A stretch of DNA of 46,824 bases from Acidobacteria bacterium RIFCSPLOWO2_02_FULL_67_21 (GTDB lineage Bacteria > Acidobacteriota > Vicinamibacteria > Vicinamibacterales > UBA2999): the NCBI GenBank assembly GCA_001767195.1, contig MEKU01000036.1:37386-84209 (forward strand), read 5' to 3'. Positions 1 to 11,308 of the stretch are shown one piece after another. The first letter of the stretch is position 1. The number at the start of each line of letters is the position of its first letter. The translations under genes and the position numbers were made by a program. The notes under the pieces were generated by a model. It was not told where the DNA came from. It saw only the letters and a program-made list of their open reading frames with translations, and ran no database searches.

Positions 1-595
1 TTTCCTCGATGAGCCCGCGGACGCGGGCCATCAACTGGCCGTCGGCGCCCGCCGGGGCTCCCGGCGCCACGGCCGGTCGGGGTGCAGCCGGCGACGCGGC
101 GCGGATCCCGGCAATCTCATCCCTGAGCCGCCGCTCGAGGGCCGACAGATCGCTCGCGGAAACGCCCTGCGCACGCTCGGCCGCTGCGGGTGCGGAGGCC
201 GCGACCGGCGCCGCCGGGCCGGCCGCGCCCCCCCGCTCGATGCCCAGCCACACGCCGACGGCGAAGATCACCGACGCGGCTGCCACCTGCGCCCACGCCG
301 GAAGCGGCTGCGCAGACCACGCGCCGAACGTCGACCGCCACGTCTCGCGCACCGGCGCGGGCGGCTCCGCCTCGGCCGCCGCGCGGGGTCGTGTCACGAT
401 GAACCCGAGCTCCGTCTCGGGCGGCGTCCACGAGGCGAGCTGGATGCGCGTCGACTCGAGGGCGGCCAGCTCCGCCGCGCATGCCGCGCAGATGGCGACA
501 TGGGCGGCAATCACTGCCCGCTCGGATCCGTCGCACTCGTCGTACAGATACCCGACGAGCGCCGTGTTGTCTCCGCACTGAAACATGTCGTTCAT
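1..595 (-). CDS. Zinc-finger anti-sigma factor, C-terminus cut by window edge
   Basis: Reading leftward from ATG at 595, six bases after the sigma-factor stop, an open frame runs off the window without a stop (about 198 residues visible). Residues 32-39 give H-x3-C-x2-C, the core of the zinc-binding anti-sigma motif. Residues 101-119 form one hydrophobic membrane segment, followed by an Ala/Pro-rich, presumably periplasmic stretch and a predicted helical region near 146-165. Known family role: it holds the partner ECF sigma factor at the membrane until a signal releases it. Gene order (sigma then anti-sigma, co-directional, nearly touching) supports pairing with the upstream gene. The signal is not visible. 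Confidence 0.85.
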   Translation of the reverse strand, partial: MNDMFQCGDNTALVGYLYDECDGSERAVIAAHVAICAACAAELAALESTRIQLASWTPPETELGFIVTRPRAAAEAEPPAPVRETWRSTFGAWSAQPLPAWAQVAAASVIFAVGVWLGIERGGAAGPAAPVAASAPAAAERAQGVSASDLSALERRLRDEIAGIRAASPAAPRPAVAPGAPAGADGQLMARVRGLIEE

Positions 596-601
596 ACGCG
601 A

Positions 602-1225
602 TTACCCCTCGACGATGCTCGGGACGACCTTCGGCCGCCGGTAGGCGACGGCCCGGGGCGCCATGCGTCCGCTCTTCTCGAGATGCCGGCGCAGCACGGC
701 GAGCCCCTGGTACAACCGGGTCTTCACCGTGCTGAGGGGGCATCCCTGGAGGTCGGCGATTTCCTGGAATGTCATCCCGTGGTACTCCTTCAGGATGATC
801 GCGGTCCGCTGCTCCTCGGGCAGCAGCGCCATCGCCTCGGCCACCGCCGAGCTCAGTTCCTTCCGTGCGACCAGGTCCTCGATCGTCTCGACCGGTCCCG
901 AGTCGGTCGCCAGGTCGGCGGGCTCGACGCCCTCGGGCATCGCCACGACCGGCGTCCGCCGCTGCCTCCTGATCCAGTCGCGGCACAGGTTCAGCGCGAT
1001 CCGGTAGATCCAGGACGAGAACTTCGCCTGACCTCTGAACCCCGGAAGCGCCCGGAACGCCCGGAGAAAGGTCTCCTGGCACACGTCGCGCGCATCCTCT
1101 TCGCGGCCGATGACCCGGTACGCCAGGGCGTAAATCGGCCGCTCCCATCGCAGGATGAGCTCGTTGAAACTGTCGACATCGCCACCCCTCGAGCGGGCGA
1201 CGAGGTCTTCGTCGGTCCACGTCAT
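602..1225 (-). CDS. ECF-type RNA polymerase sigma factor
   Basis: A protein of about 207 residues with the two-domain ECF layout. Region 2 spans roughly residues 5-85, including the RxxEDARDxxQETFLRAF helix and the FSSWIYRIALN segment. Region 4 spans about 125-185 with LLPEEQRTAIIL and the recognition helix STVKTRL. It should direct core polymerase to a small regulon and probably autoregulates. ATG at 1225 is chosen; an in-frame GTG at 1249 would add eight residues, and neither start has a clear Shine-Dalgarno. It is followed six bases later by its probable anti-sigma factor. The ECF subgroup cannot be assigned by eye. Confidence 0.9.
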   Translation of the reverse strand: MTWTDEDLVARSRGGDVDSFNELILRWERPIYALAYRVIGREEDARDVCQETFLRAFRALPGFRGQAKFSSWIYRIALNLCRDWIRRQRRTPVVAMPEGVEPADLATDSGPVETIEDLVARKELSSAVAEAMALLPEEQRTAIILKEYHGMTFQEIADLQGCPLSTVKTRLYQGLAVLRRHLEKSGRMAPRAVAYRRPKVVPSIVEG

Positions 1226-1365
1226 GACGTCGTTGTCGGGCCCGGTCACAGATTAAGACGGCCGGACTCGGGCGGCGGTTTCCCCCCGATCATACGACCG
1301 GCCAAAGTCCTTATGCGTGCGTTCTTTAGACGGATGAGCGGCGGACGCGCTAGAATGTCGGGGTC

Positions 1366-1968
1366 TTGCCGCTCAACCTGCCTACCGATGAGGTGTTTCT
1401 GACCACGGAGGAGGTCCTCGAGTACCTCCAGGTCAACCTGCGCACAGTCTATCGGCTCATCAAGGCCGGTAAGATCCCCGCGGTCAGGGTGGGCCGCCAG
1501 TGGCGGTTCCGCAAGCGGGACATCGACGCGTGGCTCGACAGCCAGCGCACCCAGTCGGGCAGCCCGGCGCCCGGCGCGCCCTCGCCCGCGCGCCAGGGAC
1601 GCCCCCGGATCCTCGTGGTCGATGACGAGGCGAGCATCCGGGACCTGCTGGCCAAGACGCTGGCGCTGGCCGAGTACGAGGTCGAGACGGCGGCCGACGC
1701 GGCGACCGCGCTCAGCCGCGTGCGCGCCTCCGAGTACAACCTGCTGATCGCCGACCTCCGGATGCCGGGGATGGACGGGCTGACGCTCATCCGCCAGGTC
1801 AAGCGGATCCGCGCGGACCTGCCCATCGTCATCATCACCGGGTTCTCCAGCGAATCGAGCGCCATTGAGGCGGTCAACCTCGGCGTGGCGGGGTATCTGA
1901 GAAAGCCGTTCCGGGTGCCGGAAGTACTGGCGGCCGCCGCCAAGGCGCTCGGAGCTCCCGCCGCGTGA
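1366..1968 (+). CDS. Excisionase-type HTH fused to a receiver domain
   Basis: A 200-residue protein. Residues 9-60 are an excisionase/MerR-like winged helix (FLTTEEVLEYLQV, then VGRQWRFRKRDIDAWL). A Pro/Ala linker follows. Residues 80-195 are a response-regulator receiver domain with acidic pocket D86/D87, phospho-acceptor D130, T159 and K180. DNA binding is therefore likely controlled by phosphorylation, but the usual order (receiver first, HTH last) is reversed. Start is TTG at 1366; GTG at 1393 is an alternative that would still keep the HTH. A -10-like TAGAAT at 1351 lies very close to the start, so the promoter is uncertain. The ABC-F gene follows after 10 nt, suggesting co-transcription. 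Confidence 0.85.
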   Translation: MPLNLPTDEVFLTTEEVLEYLQVNLRTVYRLIKAGKIPAVRVGRQWRFRKRDIDAWLDSQRTQSGSPAPGAPSPARQGRPRILVVDDEASIRDLLAKTLALAEYEVETAADAATALSRVRASEYNLLIADLRMPGMDGLTLIRQVKRIRADLPIVIITGFSSESSAIEAVNLGVAGYLRKPFRVPEVLAAAAKALGAPAA

Positions 1969-1978
1969 CGCAGTTCTT

Positions 1979-3976
<1,998 letters not shown>

Positions 3977-4206
3977 GGCCCCGCCGCCGGGCGCACGATC
4001 CGCGCGTTACACTTACAAGACTGTAATTCGAGCGTCCCGTCTTCGGACTGGCCAAGGGGCACAATGCGCCATTTACGAGCACTTTCCCCATCCTCCGATG
4101 GGGTACACCGTTTGCGACCTCGACGGTTCCGACCGGCTCCTTCGGCTCCCTGCGGGCGCAGTCGCGGACGGCCGGCCGGCGCCGATGCGCCGTGGAGCAC
4201 CCCCCG
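3977..4206. other. Intergenic region with small hairpin before the kinase gene
   Basis: 230 bases without a convincing gene between the ABC-F stop and the histidine kinase start. A perfect 7-bp stem (CCCCATC/GATGGGG, 4086-4103) with a 4-base loop could stop transcription or lie in the leader, but no T-tract follows. GGAG at 4194-4197 is the likely ribosome-binding site for the kinase. No clear sigma-54 or sigma-70 promoter is seen. Confidence 0.4.
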
Positions 4207-5415
4207 ATGACCAAACGCCGCGTTCGACGAACACCTCCGGCCGGCGCTCGCTCGCCGCGACGTCCGGCTGAGCGGCGTTCGGACCCGTCCGCTCCGGCAC
4301 GGCGGGCCACTCGTCGCCGCGCGGGGCGTGGCGGCGACCAGATGGGTGATGCGTTCTTCCGGCACATGGTGGCCGGCATGCGCAACGGGGTGCTGGCGTT
4401 CACGCGCGACGGCAGGCTGACGCTCATCAACGACGAGGCGTACGCGATCTTTGACATCCCCCGGCGGCCCTGCGACCTCGGACGGCCGGTCGCGGAAGTG
4501 CTGCAGGAGCACCCTGAAGTCGTGCGCGTGCTCAACAGCGCGTTCGACGTGCACCTGCTGCCCAACCGCGCGGAGCTGCGGCTGCGGCCCTCCGGCAAGG
4601 TGATCGGCTACACGCTCGGTCTGGTGCGCGACGATGCCGGGGGCGTGATCGGCGCGTCGATGTTCTTCAAGGACCTGACGCGCGTCGAGCAGCTCGAAGA
4701 GCGCGAGCGGCTGCGCGATCGGCTCGCGGCGGTGGGGGAAATGGCGGCGGCCATCGCGCACGAGGTGAAGAACCCGCTGGCGGGCATCGAGGTGATGGCG
4801 GGGCTGCTCAGGCGGCGGGTCGCGGACGCGCCCGACGCGCAGAAGGTGCTGACCGACATCATCACCGAGGCCAAGATGGCCAACAAGATCGTCCAGGAGG
4901 TGCTGGAGTTCGTGAGGCCGATCCGGCTCCAGGTGGACCGCACCGCGGTGGCGAGCGCGGTGCAGTCGGCCGTGCAGATGGCCGAGACGAAGGTGCGCGG
5001 GAGCATCAGCGTGGACGTCCGGCTGCCCGAGGGGCTGCCGCTCATTCATGGCGATCAGCACCAGCTGACGCAGCTCTTCACGAACCTCCTGACCAACGCC
5101 TACGAGGCCATGGAGGGGCGCGGCCGCGTCGTCGTCACCGCGTCGGCGGCGCGGATCGACGACGGCACGGAGGGGCGCGCAGCGGTGCTCGTGGAGCTGG
5201 CGGACGAAGGGCCCGGGATGACGCCGGAGGTGGCCGAACGGGTGTTCAGCCCGTTCTTCACCACCAAGCCGCAGGGGTCGGGCCTCGGCCTCGCGATCGT
5301 CCGGAAGATCGTCGACGCGCACGACGGGAGCATCGACCTGCAGACGACACCGGGAGCGGGCACGACGATCCGCGTCACGCTGCCGGTGCGAGGCGTAGAT
5401 GAATTTACGAATTGA
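4207..5415 (+). CDS. PAS-domain sensor histidine kinase (NtrB-like)
   Basis: About 402 residues. A basic, low-complexity N-terminus (1-45) is followed by a PAS domain (about 50-160) and a HisKA domain with the phospho-accepting His185 in AHEVKNPL. The HATPase_c domain has an N box (NLLTNAYEA), DEGPGM and GSGLGL boxes. No membrane segment is seen, so it is probably cytoplasmic, as in NtrB. ATG at 4207 is chosen because GGAG sits nine bases upstream; GTG at 4192 is possible. The next gene is an NtrC-type regulator, its likely phosphorylation partner. The last five codons and the stop lie inside an AT-rich repeat. Confidence 0.93.
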   Translation: MTKRRVRRTPPAGARSPRRPAERRSDPSAPARRATRRRAGRGGDQMGDAFFRHMVAGMRNGVLAFTRDGRLTLINDEAYAIFDIPRRPCDLGRPVAEVLQEHPEVVRVLNSAFDVHLLPNRAELRLRPSGKVIGYTLGLVRDDAGGVIGASMFFKDLTRVEQLEERERLRDRLAAVGEMAAAIAHEVKNPLAGIEVMAGLLRRRVADAPDAQKVLTDIITEAKMANKIVQEVLEFVRPIRLQVDRTAVASAVQSAVQMAETKVRGSISVDVRLPEGLPLIHGDQHQLTQLFTNLLTNAYEAMEGRGRVVVTASAARIDDGTEGRAAVLVELADEGPGMTPEVAERVFSPFFTTKPQGSGLGLAIVRKIVDAHDGSIDLQTTPGAGTTIRVTLPVRGVDEFTN

Positions 5416-5479
5416 CGGATTTACGGATTTACGAATTGGCCGGCAATCCGGCAATCCGTAGATTCGTAAATTCGTAAAT
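5403..5479. repeat. AT-rich long imperfect hairpin between kinase and regulator
   Basis: Arms 5403-5429 and 5453-5479 pair over 27 bases with one mismatch and two G-T wobbles, around a 23-base loop. The arms are themselves tandem variants of a TTTACGAATT/TTTACGGATT unit. The AT content is sharply above that of the neighbours. It begins inside the kinase gene, covers its stop codon, and ends just before the GAGGA ribosome site of the regulator. It has no T-tract. It could be a processing or attenuation hairpin, or a short mobile palindromic repeat; the sequence alone does not decide. Confidence 0.8.
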
Positions 5480-5493
5480 GCGAGGACACAGTT

Positions 5494-6921
<1,428 letters not shown>

Positions 6922-6959
6922 AGACCGCCGCACCTAATCTGACTAATCGGGGGCTTTCG

Positions 6960-8126
6960 CTAACGCCGAGCCGCAGACTTGTCCGCTGTGTCGAACTTCT
7001 TGCCAGCCATGCGGTATGGCGCCACAGGCAGGTTGCAGCGCTGGGCGTACAGAAACGCGTGGAATCGCTTGTATTCGCGCGGAGACAGATTGAAGAGCGT
7101 GACGAGCGCGCGATAGCTGCCGCGCGTATGTCGCAGTCCTCGATCGATCAACGCTGCCAAATCCACACGCGACAACTCGTGAGCCTTGAACGCCTGATGC
7201 ACCGCCGACCAGAAGTCGTCTCCCTGAATAAGGCGATCCCATAGTGAGTCGATGACACTGCCATCCTCGGATGCCTCATCGAAGTCGAATCTTGGGTGGA
7301 CATCGGAAGCGGCGCGACGGCGCGTCACGGCGCGCGTGCCGGGCCTTCGGGATTGACGGACCTCCTCTGGAAGATCGTCAGGCGTCACCCGTCGATCGAT
7401 TTCCAGAAGAACCAAACGCTCTGTCACATTCCTGAGCTCACGCACATTCCCCGGCCATCGGTACGCGCACAGCACCTGCTTGGCCGCGTCGGCGATGTCC
7501 GGACACGGCAGTGCATGGGAACGGCTTGCCTGCCGCAGATAGTATTCGAACAGCTGCAAGATGTCGGTACCGCGTTCGCGGAGAGGCGGAATCCGGATTT
7601 CGATGACGTTGAGGCGGAAGTACAGATCCTCTCGGAACGCGCCCGCTTCGACCTGCGCGCGCAAGTCACGATTGGTGGCGGTAATCAGCCTGACATCCGT
7701 GCGGGCCGCGAGCGCATCGGCCCCGACGGGTTGGATCTCACCCGTCTCCGTAAATCGAAGCAACATGGCCTGCATGGCAAGGCTCATCTCGCCCAGTTCA
7801 TCGAGGAACAGCGTCCCCCCGTTGGCCTGCCTGACAAGTCCGGGCTTATCGCGAAGCGCGCCGGTAAAGCTGCCCTTGGTGTGCCCGAACAGCTCCGAGG
7901 CGAGGAGCGTTTCGGGAATCCCGCTGCAGTTGATCGGAACAAACGCACGAGCGCGCCGCCCGCTGTACGCATGCAGGAGTCGCGCAACCACTTCTTTGCC
8001 GACGCCGGTCTCGCCAAACAGGAGGACTTTGGCGTCGGTTCGCGCGGCGCGCTCGATGTACACGCGCAAGGCCGACATGGCCGGACTGTCACCGATGAGT
8101 TCTGGCAAATAGGGGAATCTGGCCAT
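6960..8126 (-). CDS. Orphan sigma-54 activator without sensor domain (copy A)
   Basis: 388 residues. The AAA+ domain begins almost at the N-terminus (Walker A GETGVGKE, 38-45), so no receiver or sensor domain is present, as in PspF. The sigma-54 contact loop at 85-90 reads GSFTGA rather than GAFTGA. Walker B (TLFLDELGEM), sensor I (TATNRD) and arginine-finger region (REDLYFRLNV) look intact. The C-terminal ~100 residues are not a classic Fis domain: a conserved module ends in GSYRALVTLFNLSPREYKRF, probably the DNA-binding HTH. It is a tandem paralogue of the next gene, separated by 224 bases with no convincing ORF. Target unknown. Confidence 0.9.
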   Translation of the reverse strand: MARFPYLPELIGDSPAMSALRVYIERAARTDAKVLLFGETGVGKEVVARLLHAYSGRRARAFVPINCSGIPETLLASELFGHTKGSFTGALRDKPGLVRQANGGTLFLDELGEMSLAMQAMLLRFTETGEIQPVGADALAARTDVRLITATNRDLRAQVEAGAFREDLYFRLNVIEIRIPPLRERGTDILQLFEYYLRQASRSHALPCPDIADAAKQVLCAYRWPGNVRELRNVTERLVLLEIDRRVTPDDLPEEVRQSRRPGTRAVTRRRAASDVHPRFDFDEASEDGSVIDSLWDRLIQGDDFWSAVHQAFKAHELSRVDLAALIDRGLRHTRGSYRALVTLFNLSPREYKRFHAFLYAQRCNLPVAPYRMAGKKFDTADKSAARR

Positions 8127-8350
8127 GCACGTGATTCGCTGCGTTGACCATGTCTGCCCGTTCTTGCATCCGCCCGGAGACAGAGCGGAGTGTCACTGAA
8201 TACGTCGCAAGGCGTCAATGACAAAAACAGACCTGTCAAGGTTTGCGATCACGTCCCGGCTCGGCCGAACGCGCGTGACGATATCAGGAAGCTTTTGACG
8301 GATCAAACATGTATTCACGATTTCATAATTGTCGGCAGATGCGCCGTCGA

Positions 8351-9559
8351 TTACGAAGACTGGATCGGGGTGCTGCACTTGCCTTCGCGAAGCGGCTCCG
8401 ACACATGCCCGCAACGAAGTCTCGCGAAGGTGCTATTGCGATATCGACGAACCGGCAGGTTGCACTTTTGCTGGTAGAGAAACGCGTGGAACCGTTTGTA
8501 GTCGCTCGGCGGCAGATTGAACACGGCGAGAAGCGCCCGATAGCTGCCCAACGTATGCTGCAGACCGCGGTCGATTAACGCGACAAGATCGCCCCGAGTA
8601 AGCTCGTGTACGCGGAACGGCCGATGCACAACATTCCAGAAATCGTGACCGGCGGCCAGTTGCTCCCACAGCCGGTCCACGATCGCGGCGGTCGAGGCCG
8701 TCGGCCCCTGAACACTCGGCAGCGTGTCGGCATCCTCCGCTGTGCCGGGTTGCGTCACGGTTGTGCCTTCGTGCAGCTCGGCGGGTAAATCTCTCGCAAC
8801 GATCAGATGCCGCGTATCGCGCAGGACCAGCCGCTCCGTGACATTTTTTAACTCTCGCACGTTACCGGGCCACGAATAGTGAAGCAGCACTTCCTCAGCA
8901 CATGGACTGAGATCTGGTACGGGCAATTGGTGTGCGACGCTCGCCTGCTGCAGGTAGAAGCGGAAGAGAATCAGGATGTCGGACCCGCGTTCGCACAACG
9001 GGGGTATGCGTATCTGAATGACATTGAGCCGATAGTACAAGTCCTCACGGAACGTCCCTTCTGCAATGCGTTCCGGCAAGTGGCGGTTCGTCGCCGTGAT
9101 CAGCCGCACATCCGTCTTCCCCACCGGCGCGTCGCTCCCAACGGGCTGGATCTCGCCGGCCTCGGCAAACCGCAGCAGCATGGCCTGCATCGACAGGCTC
9201 ATTTCGCCCAGTTCGTCGAGAAAGAGCGTACCATGATCGGCCTGGCGAACGAGACCGATCCGATCACGATAGGCGCCCGTAAAGCTGCCGCGGATATGGC
9301 CGAAGAGCTCCGATACGAGCAGGGTCTCCGGAATGCCGGCACAGTTGACGGCAACGAAAGAGCGGTTTCGTCGCAGGCTCTGCGCATGAACCATCCGTGC
9401 CACGACCTCTTTTCCGACACCTGTCTCCCCCGTGATCAAGACTTTGGCGTGGCTCCTTCCAGCTCGCTCGATTTCCAGGCGCAGCGCCTCCATGGCGGGA
9501 CACTCGCCGATCAGCGGCGAAAGTGGGCTTGAGGCAACTCGCAACGTGTTTCCCGTCAT
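8351..9559 (-). CDS. Orphan sigma-54 activator without sensor domain (copy B)
   Basis: 402 residues and strongly similar to copy A throughout: Walker A GETGVGKE (44-51), altered GSFTGA loop (91-96), LFLDELGEM, and the same unusual C-terminal module ending GSYRALLAVFNLPPSDYKRF. ATG at 9559 is chosen because AGGAG lies 11 bases upstream; the frame remains open to 9649 but the extra residues are unlike protein. Like copy A it lacks a sensory domain, so activity must be controlled by level or by a partner protein. Its C-terminal tail is about 20 residues longer than that of copy A. Both genes run leftward towards the kinase/NtrC pair. Confidence 0.9.
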   Translation of the reverse strand: MTGNTLRVASSPLSPLIGECPAMEALRLEIERAGRSHAKVLITGETGVGKEVVARMVHAQSLRRNRSFVAVNCAGIPETLLVSELFGHIRGSFTGAYRDRIGLVRQADHGTLFLDELGEMSLSMQAMLLRFAEAGEIQPVGSDAPVGKTDVRLITATNRHLPERIAEGTFREDLYYRLNVIQIRIPPLCERGSDILILFRFYLQQASVAHQLPVPDLSPCAEEVLLHYSWPGNVRELKNVTERLVLRDTRHLIVARDLPAELHEGTTVTQPGTAEDADTLPSVQGPTASTAAIVDRLWEQLAAGHDFWNVVHRPFRVHELTRGDLVALIDRGLQHTLGSYRALLAVFNLPPSDYKRFHAFLYQQKCNLPVRRYRNSTFARLRCGHVSEPLREGKCSTPIQSS

Positions 9560-9768
9560 GATTCGATTAACTCCTGAAGTCCACCGGCGCACGGGCCCGG
9601 GAAGTCTGCTTGCTGTGAACGTCTTTCGTCTGACAGAGCAAGAAGTCAACCAACCTGCCCAGGACCGGAGAATCTGACCTCTGACGCGCCGAAGGTGTCA
9701 TTTGGCCGCATGTCGAGCACGGGCGATACGGATTTAAACCTGGCGGAGATCAGATTTTCTTCAGAAGA

Positions 9769-10893
9769 TCAGGAATTCGCAGTGCTCATGGTCGGGGAGG
9801 CGCCGCCTGGCGCCGACGTGAGGTGAACCTCGCCCGTGGATACTCGGTTCTTGCCGCGCTTGGCAACATACAGCGCGGAATCGGCGCGCTCGATTAGCTC
9901 ACGGGCGGATGTGCCCTGCGCCACCGACGCGCCGACGCTTACGGTCAGGCGAAGATCCGTCAAATGAGACTGGTCGAACCGAAACGCCTCAATTCTCTGG
10001 CGGATTCGCTCCGCAACTCGTACGGCGTCGTCGATGCCACTCCCCGGCATCACGACCGCGAATTCGTCTCCTCCGAACCGGGTGCACACATCGAACACAC
10101 GCACACATCGCCGCAGCAAGTCGCCGGCGACACGAATCGCGTGGTCTCCAATCACATGACCGAAGCGATCATTGATAAGCTTGAAATCGTCGAGATCCAC
10201 CATCAGCAGTGCGAGAGGAGCCCCCGTACGTTCGGAGCGCTGTAGTTCCTCTTCCAGTCGCATTTGAAAATACAGCCGGTTGAATAGCCCGCTGACGGGG
10301 TCGCTGACAGCCGCATAGGCGTACGACTCGGCCTCACGGCGCGTGCGATCGAGAACCAACGCCAGGGCCGCCGGCGCGATCAAACGGCGAAGAACTGTGA
10401 CATCGACGCGCGTGAACGGCCGGCCGTCGAGCCGATCCGTCAAGCACACGACGCCGAGCGCCTCCGAGCCAGCCACGACGGGGAGCGCGACAAAGGAGTT
10501 CGTCCGGTACCGCACGCGCGATTGCATCGCGGGCATAGACGTGACATCGGCCACGCACAGCGGCTTCCGCTTCTCGTATACGGTGCCGATGATCCCAGAC
10601 CCGACAGGGATGCGCACGTGCTCGACAAGTGCCACGGGATAGCCGTAGGCCGCAGCTATCTGCAGATCGTGCTCGCCGCTTGGCACCGCGAGAGAGGCGA
10701 CACGGCTTGGCACCGCGCGGACGAGATGCCTCAGAAGAATCGGGCCTACCTCAGAGAGTCCACTGGCACCGCCCAAAGCCCGCGTGAGTCGATGGATGGC
10801 GGCAGCCTGCGAACGTCGCAGTGTCTGGCGCATCGGCCCGGCGCCGTTCAGAATTCTCGAAGGATTCAGAGTTTCATCTCCTTTAACGACCAT
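9769..10893 (-). CDS. GAF-GGDEF diguanylate cyclase
   Basis: About 374 residues. A GAF domain (about 40-183) is followed by a GGDEF domain with an intact active site RFGGDEF (274-278). The inhibitory I-site RxxD (RVFD, 265-268) is exactly five residues before it, so a working, feedback-inhibited c-di-GMP synthase is expected. No membrane segment is present; the GAF domain should sense a cytoplasmic ligand. The start is uncertain: ATG at 10893 is used, while the frame extends to 10977 and a later ATG at 10833 would still keep the GAF domain. Its position before an exopolysaccharide locus fits c-di-GMP control of matrix production, which is inference. Confidence 0.9.
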   Translation of the reverse strand: MVVKGDETLNPSRILNGAGPMRQTLRRSQAAAIHRLTRALGGASGLSEVGPILLRHLVRAVPSRVASLAVPSGEHDLQIAAAYGYPVALVEHVRIPVGSGIIGTVYEKRKPLCVADVTSMPAMQSRVRYRTNSFVALPVVAGSEALGVVCLTDRLDGRPFTRVDVTVLRRLIAPAALALVLDRTRREAESYAYAAVSDPVSGLFNRLYFQMRLEEELQRSERTGAPLALLMVDLDDFKLINDRFGHVIGDHAIRVAGDLLRRCVRVFDVCTRFGGDEFAVVMPGSGIDDAVRVAERIRQRIEAFRFDQSHLTDLRLTVSVGASVAQGTSARELIERADSALYVAKRGKNRVSTGEVHLTSAPGGASPTMSTANS

Positions 10894-11094
10894 GAGATCA
10901 ATCCTCGCGCAGGGTCGCACGCGGAGATGGCAACTTGTGTGCCGCGCAGTCGTGTCGACGGCGCCCTGGCAGATCAATTGCTGCGATCAGCCAGAAGCCG
11001 GCGTTCGCGGCGCGAGCCGAGTCCGATGTCTGCGGCGCCCGTATGTGGTGTCTCGGACATGCGGGCTTCGCCGGGAAGAAGGTGAGAGCCCAAC

Positions 11095-11301
11095 ATGCAG
11101 ACCAGAGGTCTCAAGCAGCGCCTGCGGCGCTTCCTTACCCTGATCGCCCTCGTCGCGGTTCTCTCGGCTTTGGGCTGGCGCGTGTACGTGCGGCTGAGCC
11201 CAGCGCCGGTTCCTGCCAGCGGCAGTGACTCGGGAAGAGGGCGGTTCGCGCTCGGTGTCGCAGCACCCGCCGAGCACTCGGGCCCGTCACAGCCCTCATG
11301 A
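11095..11301 (+). CDS. Small single-pass membrane protein, unknown
   Basis: A 68-residue frame with a basic N-terminus and one hydrophobic helix (about 12-30, LTLIALVAVLSALGWRVYV), then a Pro/Ser/Gly-rich tail. A purine-rich AAGGTGAGAG lies about 7 bases before the ATG. It sits alone on the plus strand between two leftward genes and ends 7 bases before the stop of the epimerase gene. It could be a real membrane micro-protein or the left-over N-terminus of a larger anchored protein. I do not recognise a family. Confidence 0.4.
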   Translation: MQTRGLKQRLRRFLTLIALVAVLSALGWRVYVRLSPAPVPASGSDSGRGRFALGVAAPAEHSGPSQPS

Positions 11302-11308
11302 TGCAGAA

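Noticed and set aside
117-1220. A 367-codon minus-strand frame over the sigma and anti-sigma genes
   Set aside because: Out of frame with the clear ECF sigma motifs and the zinc-finger anti-sigma protein; Arg/Gly-rich shadow.
8190-8477. A 95-codon plus-strand frame between the orphan activators
   Set aside because: It runs into the coding region of copy B in antisense and has no ribosome site or recognisable motif.
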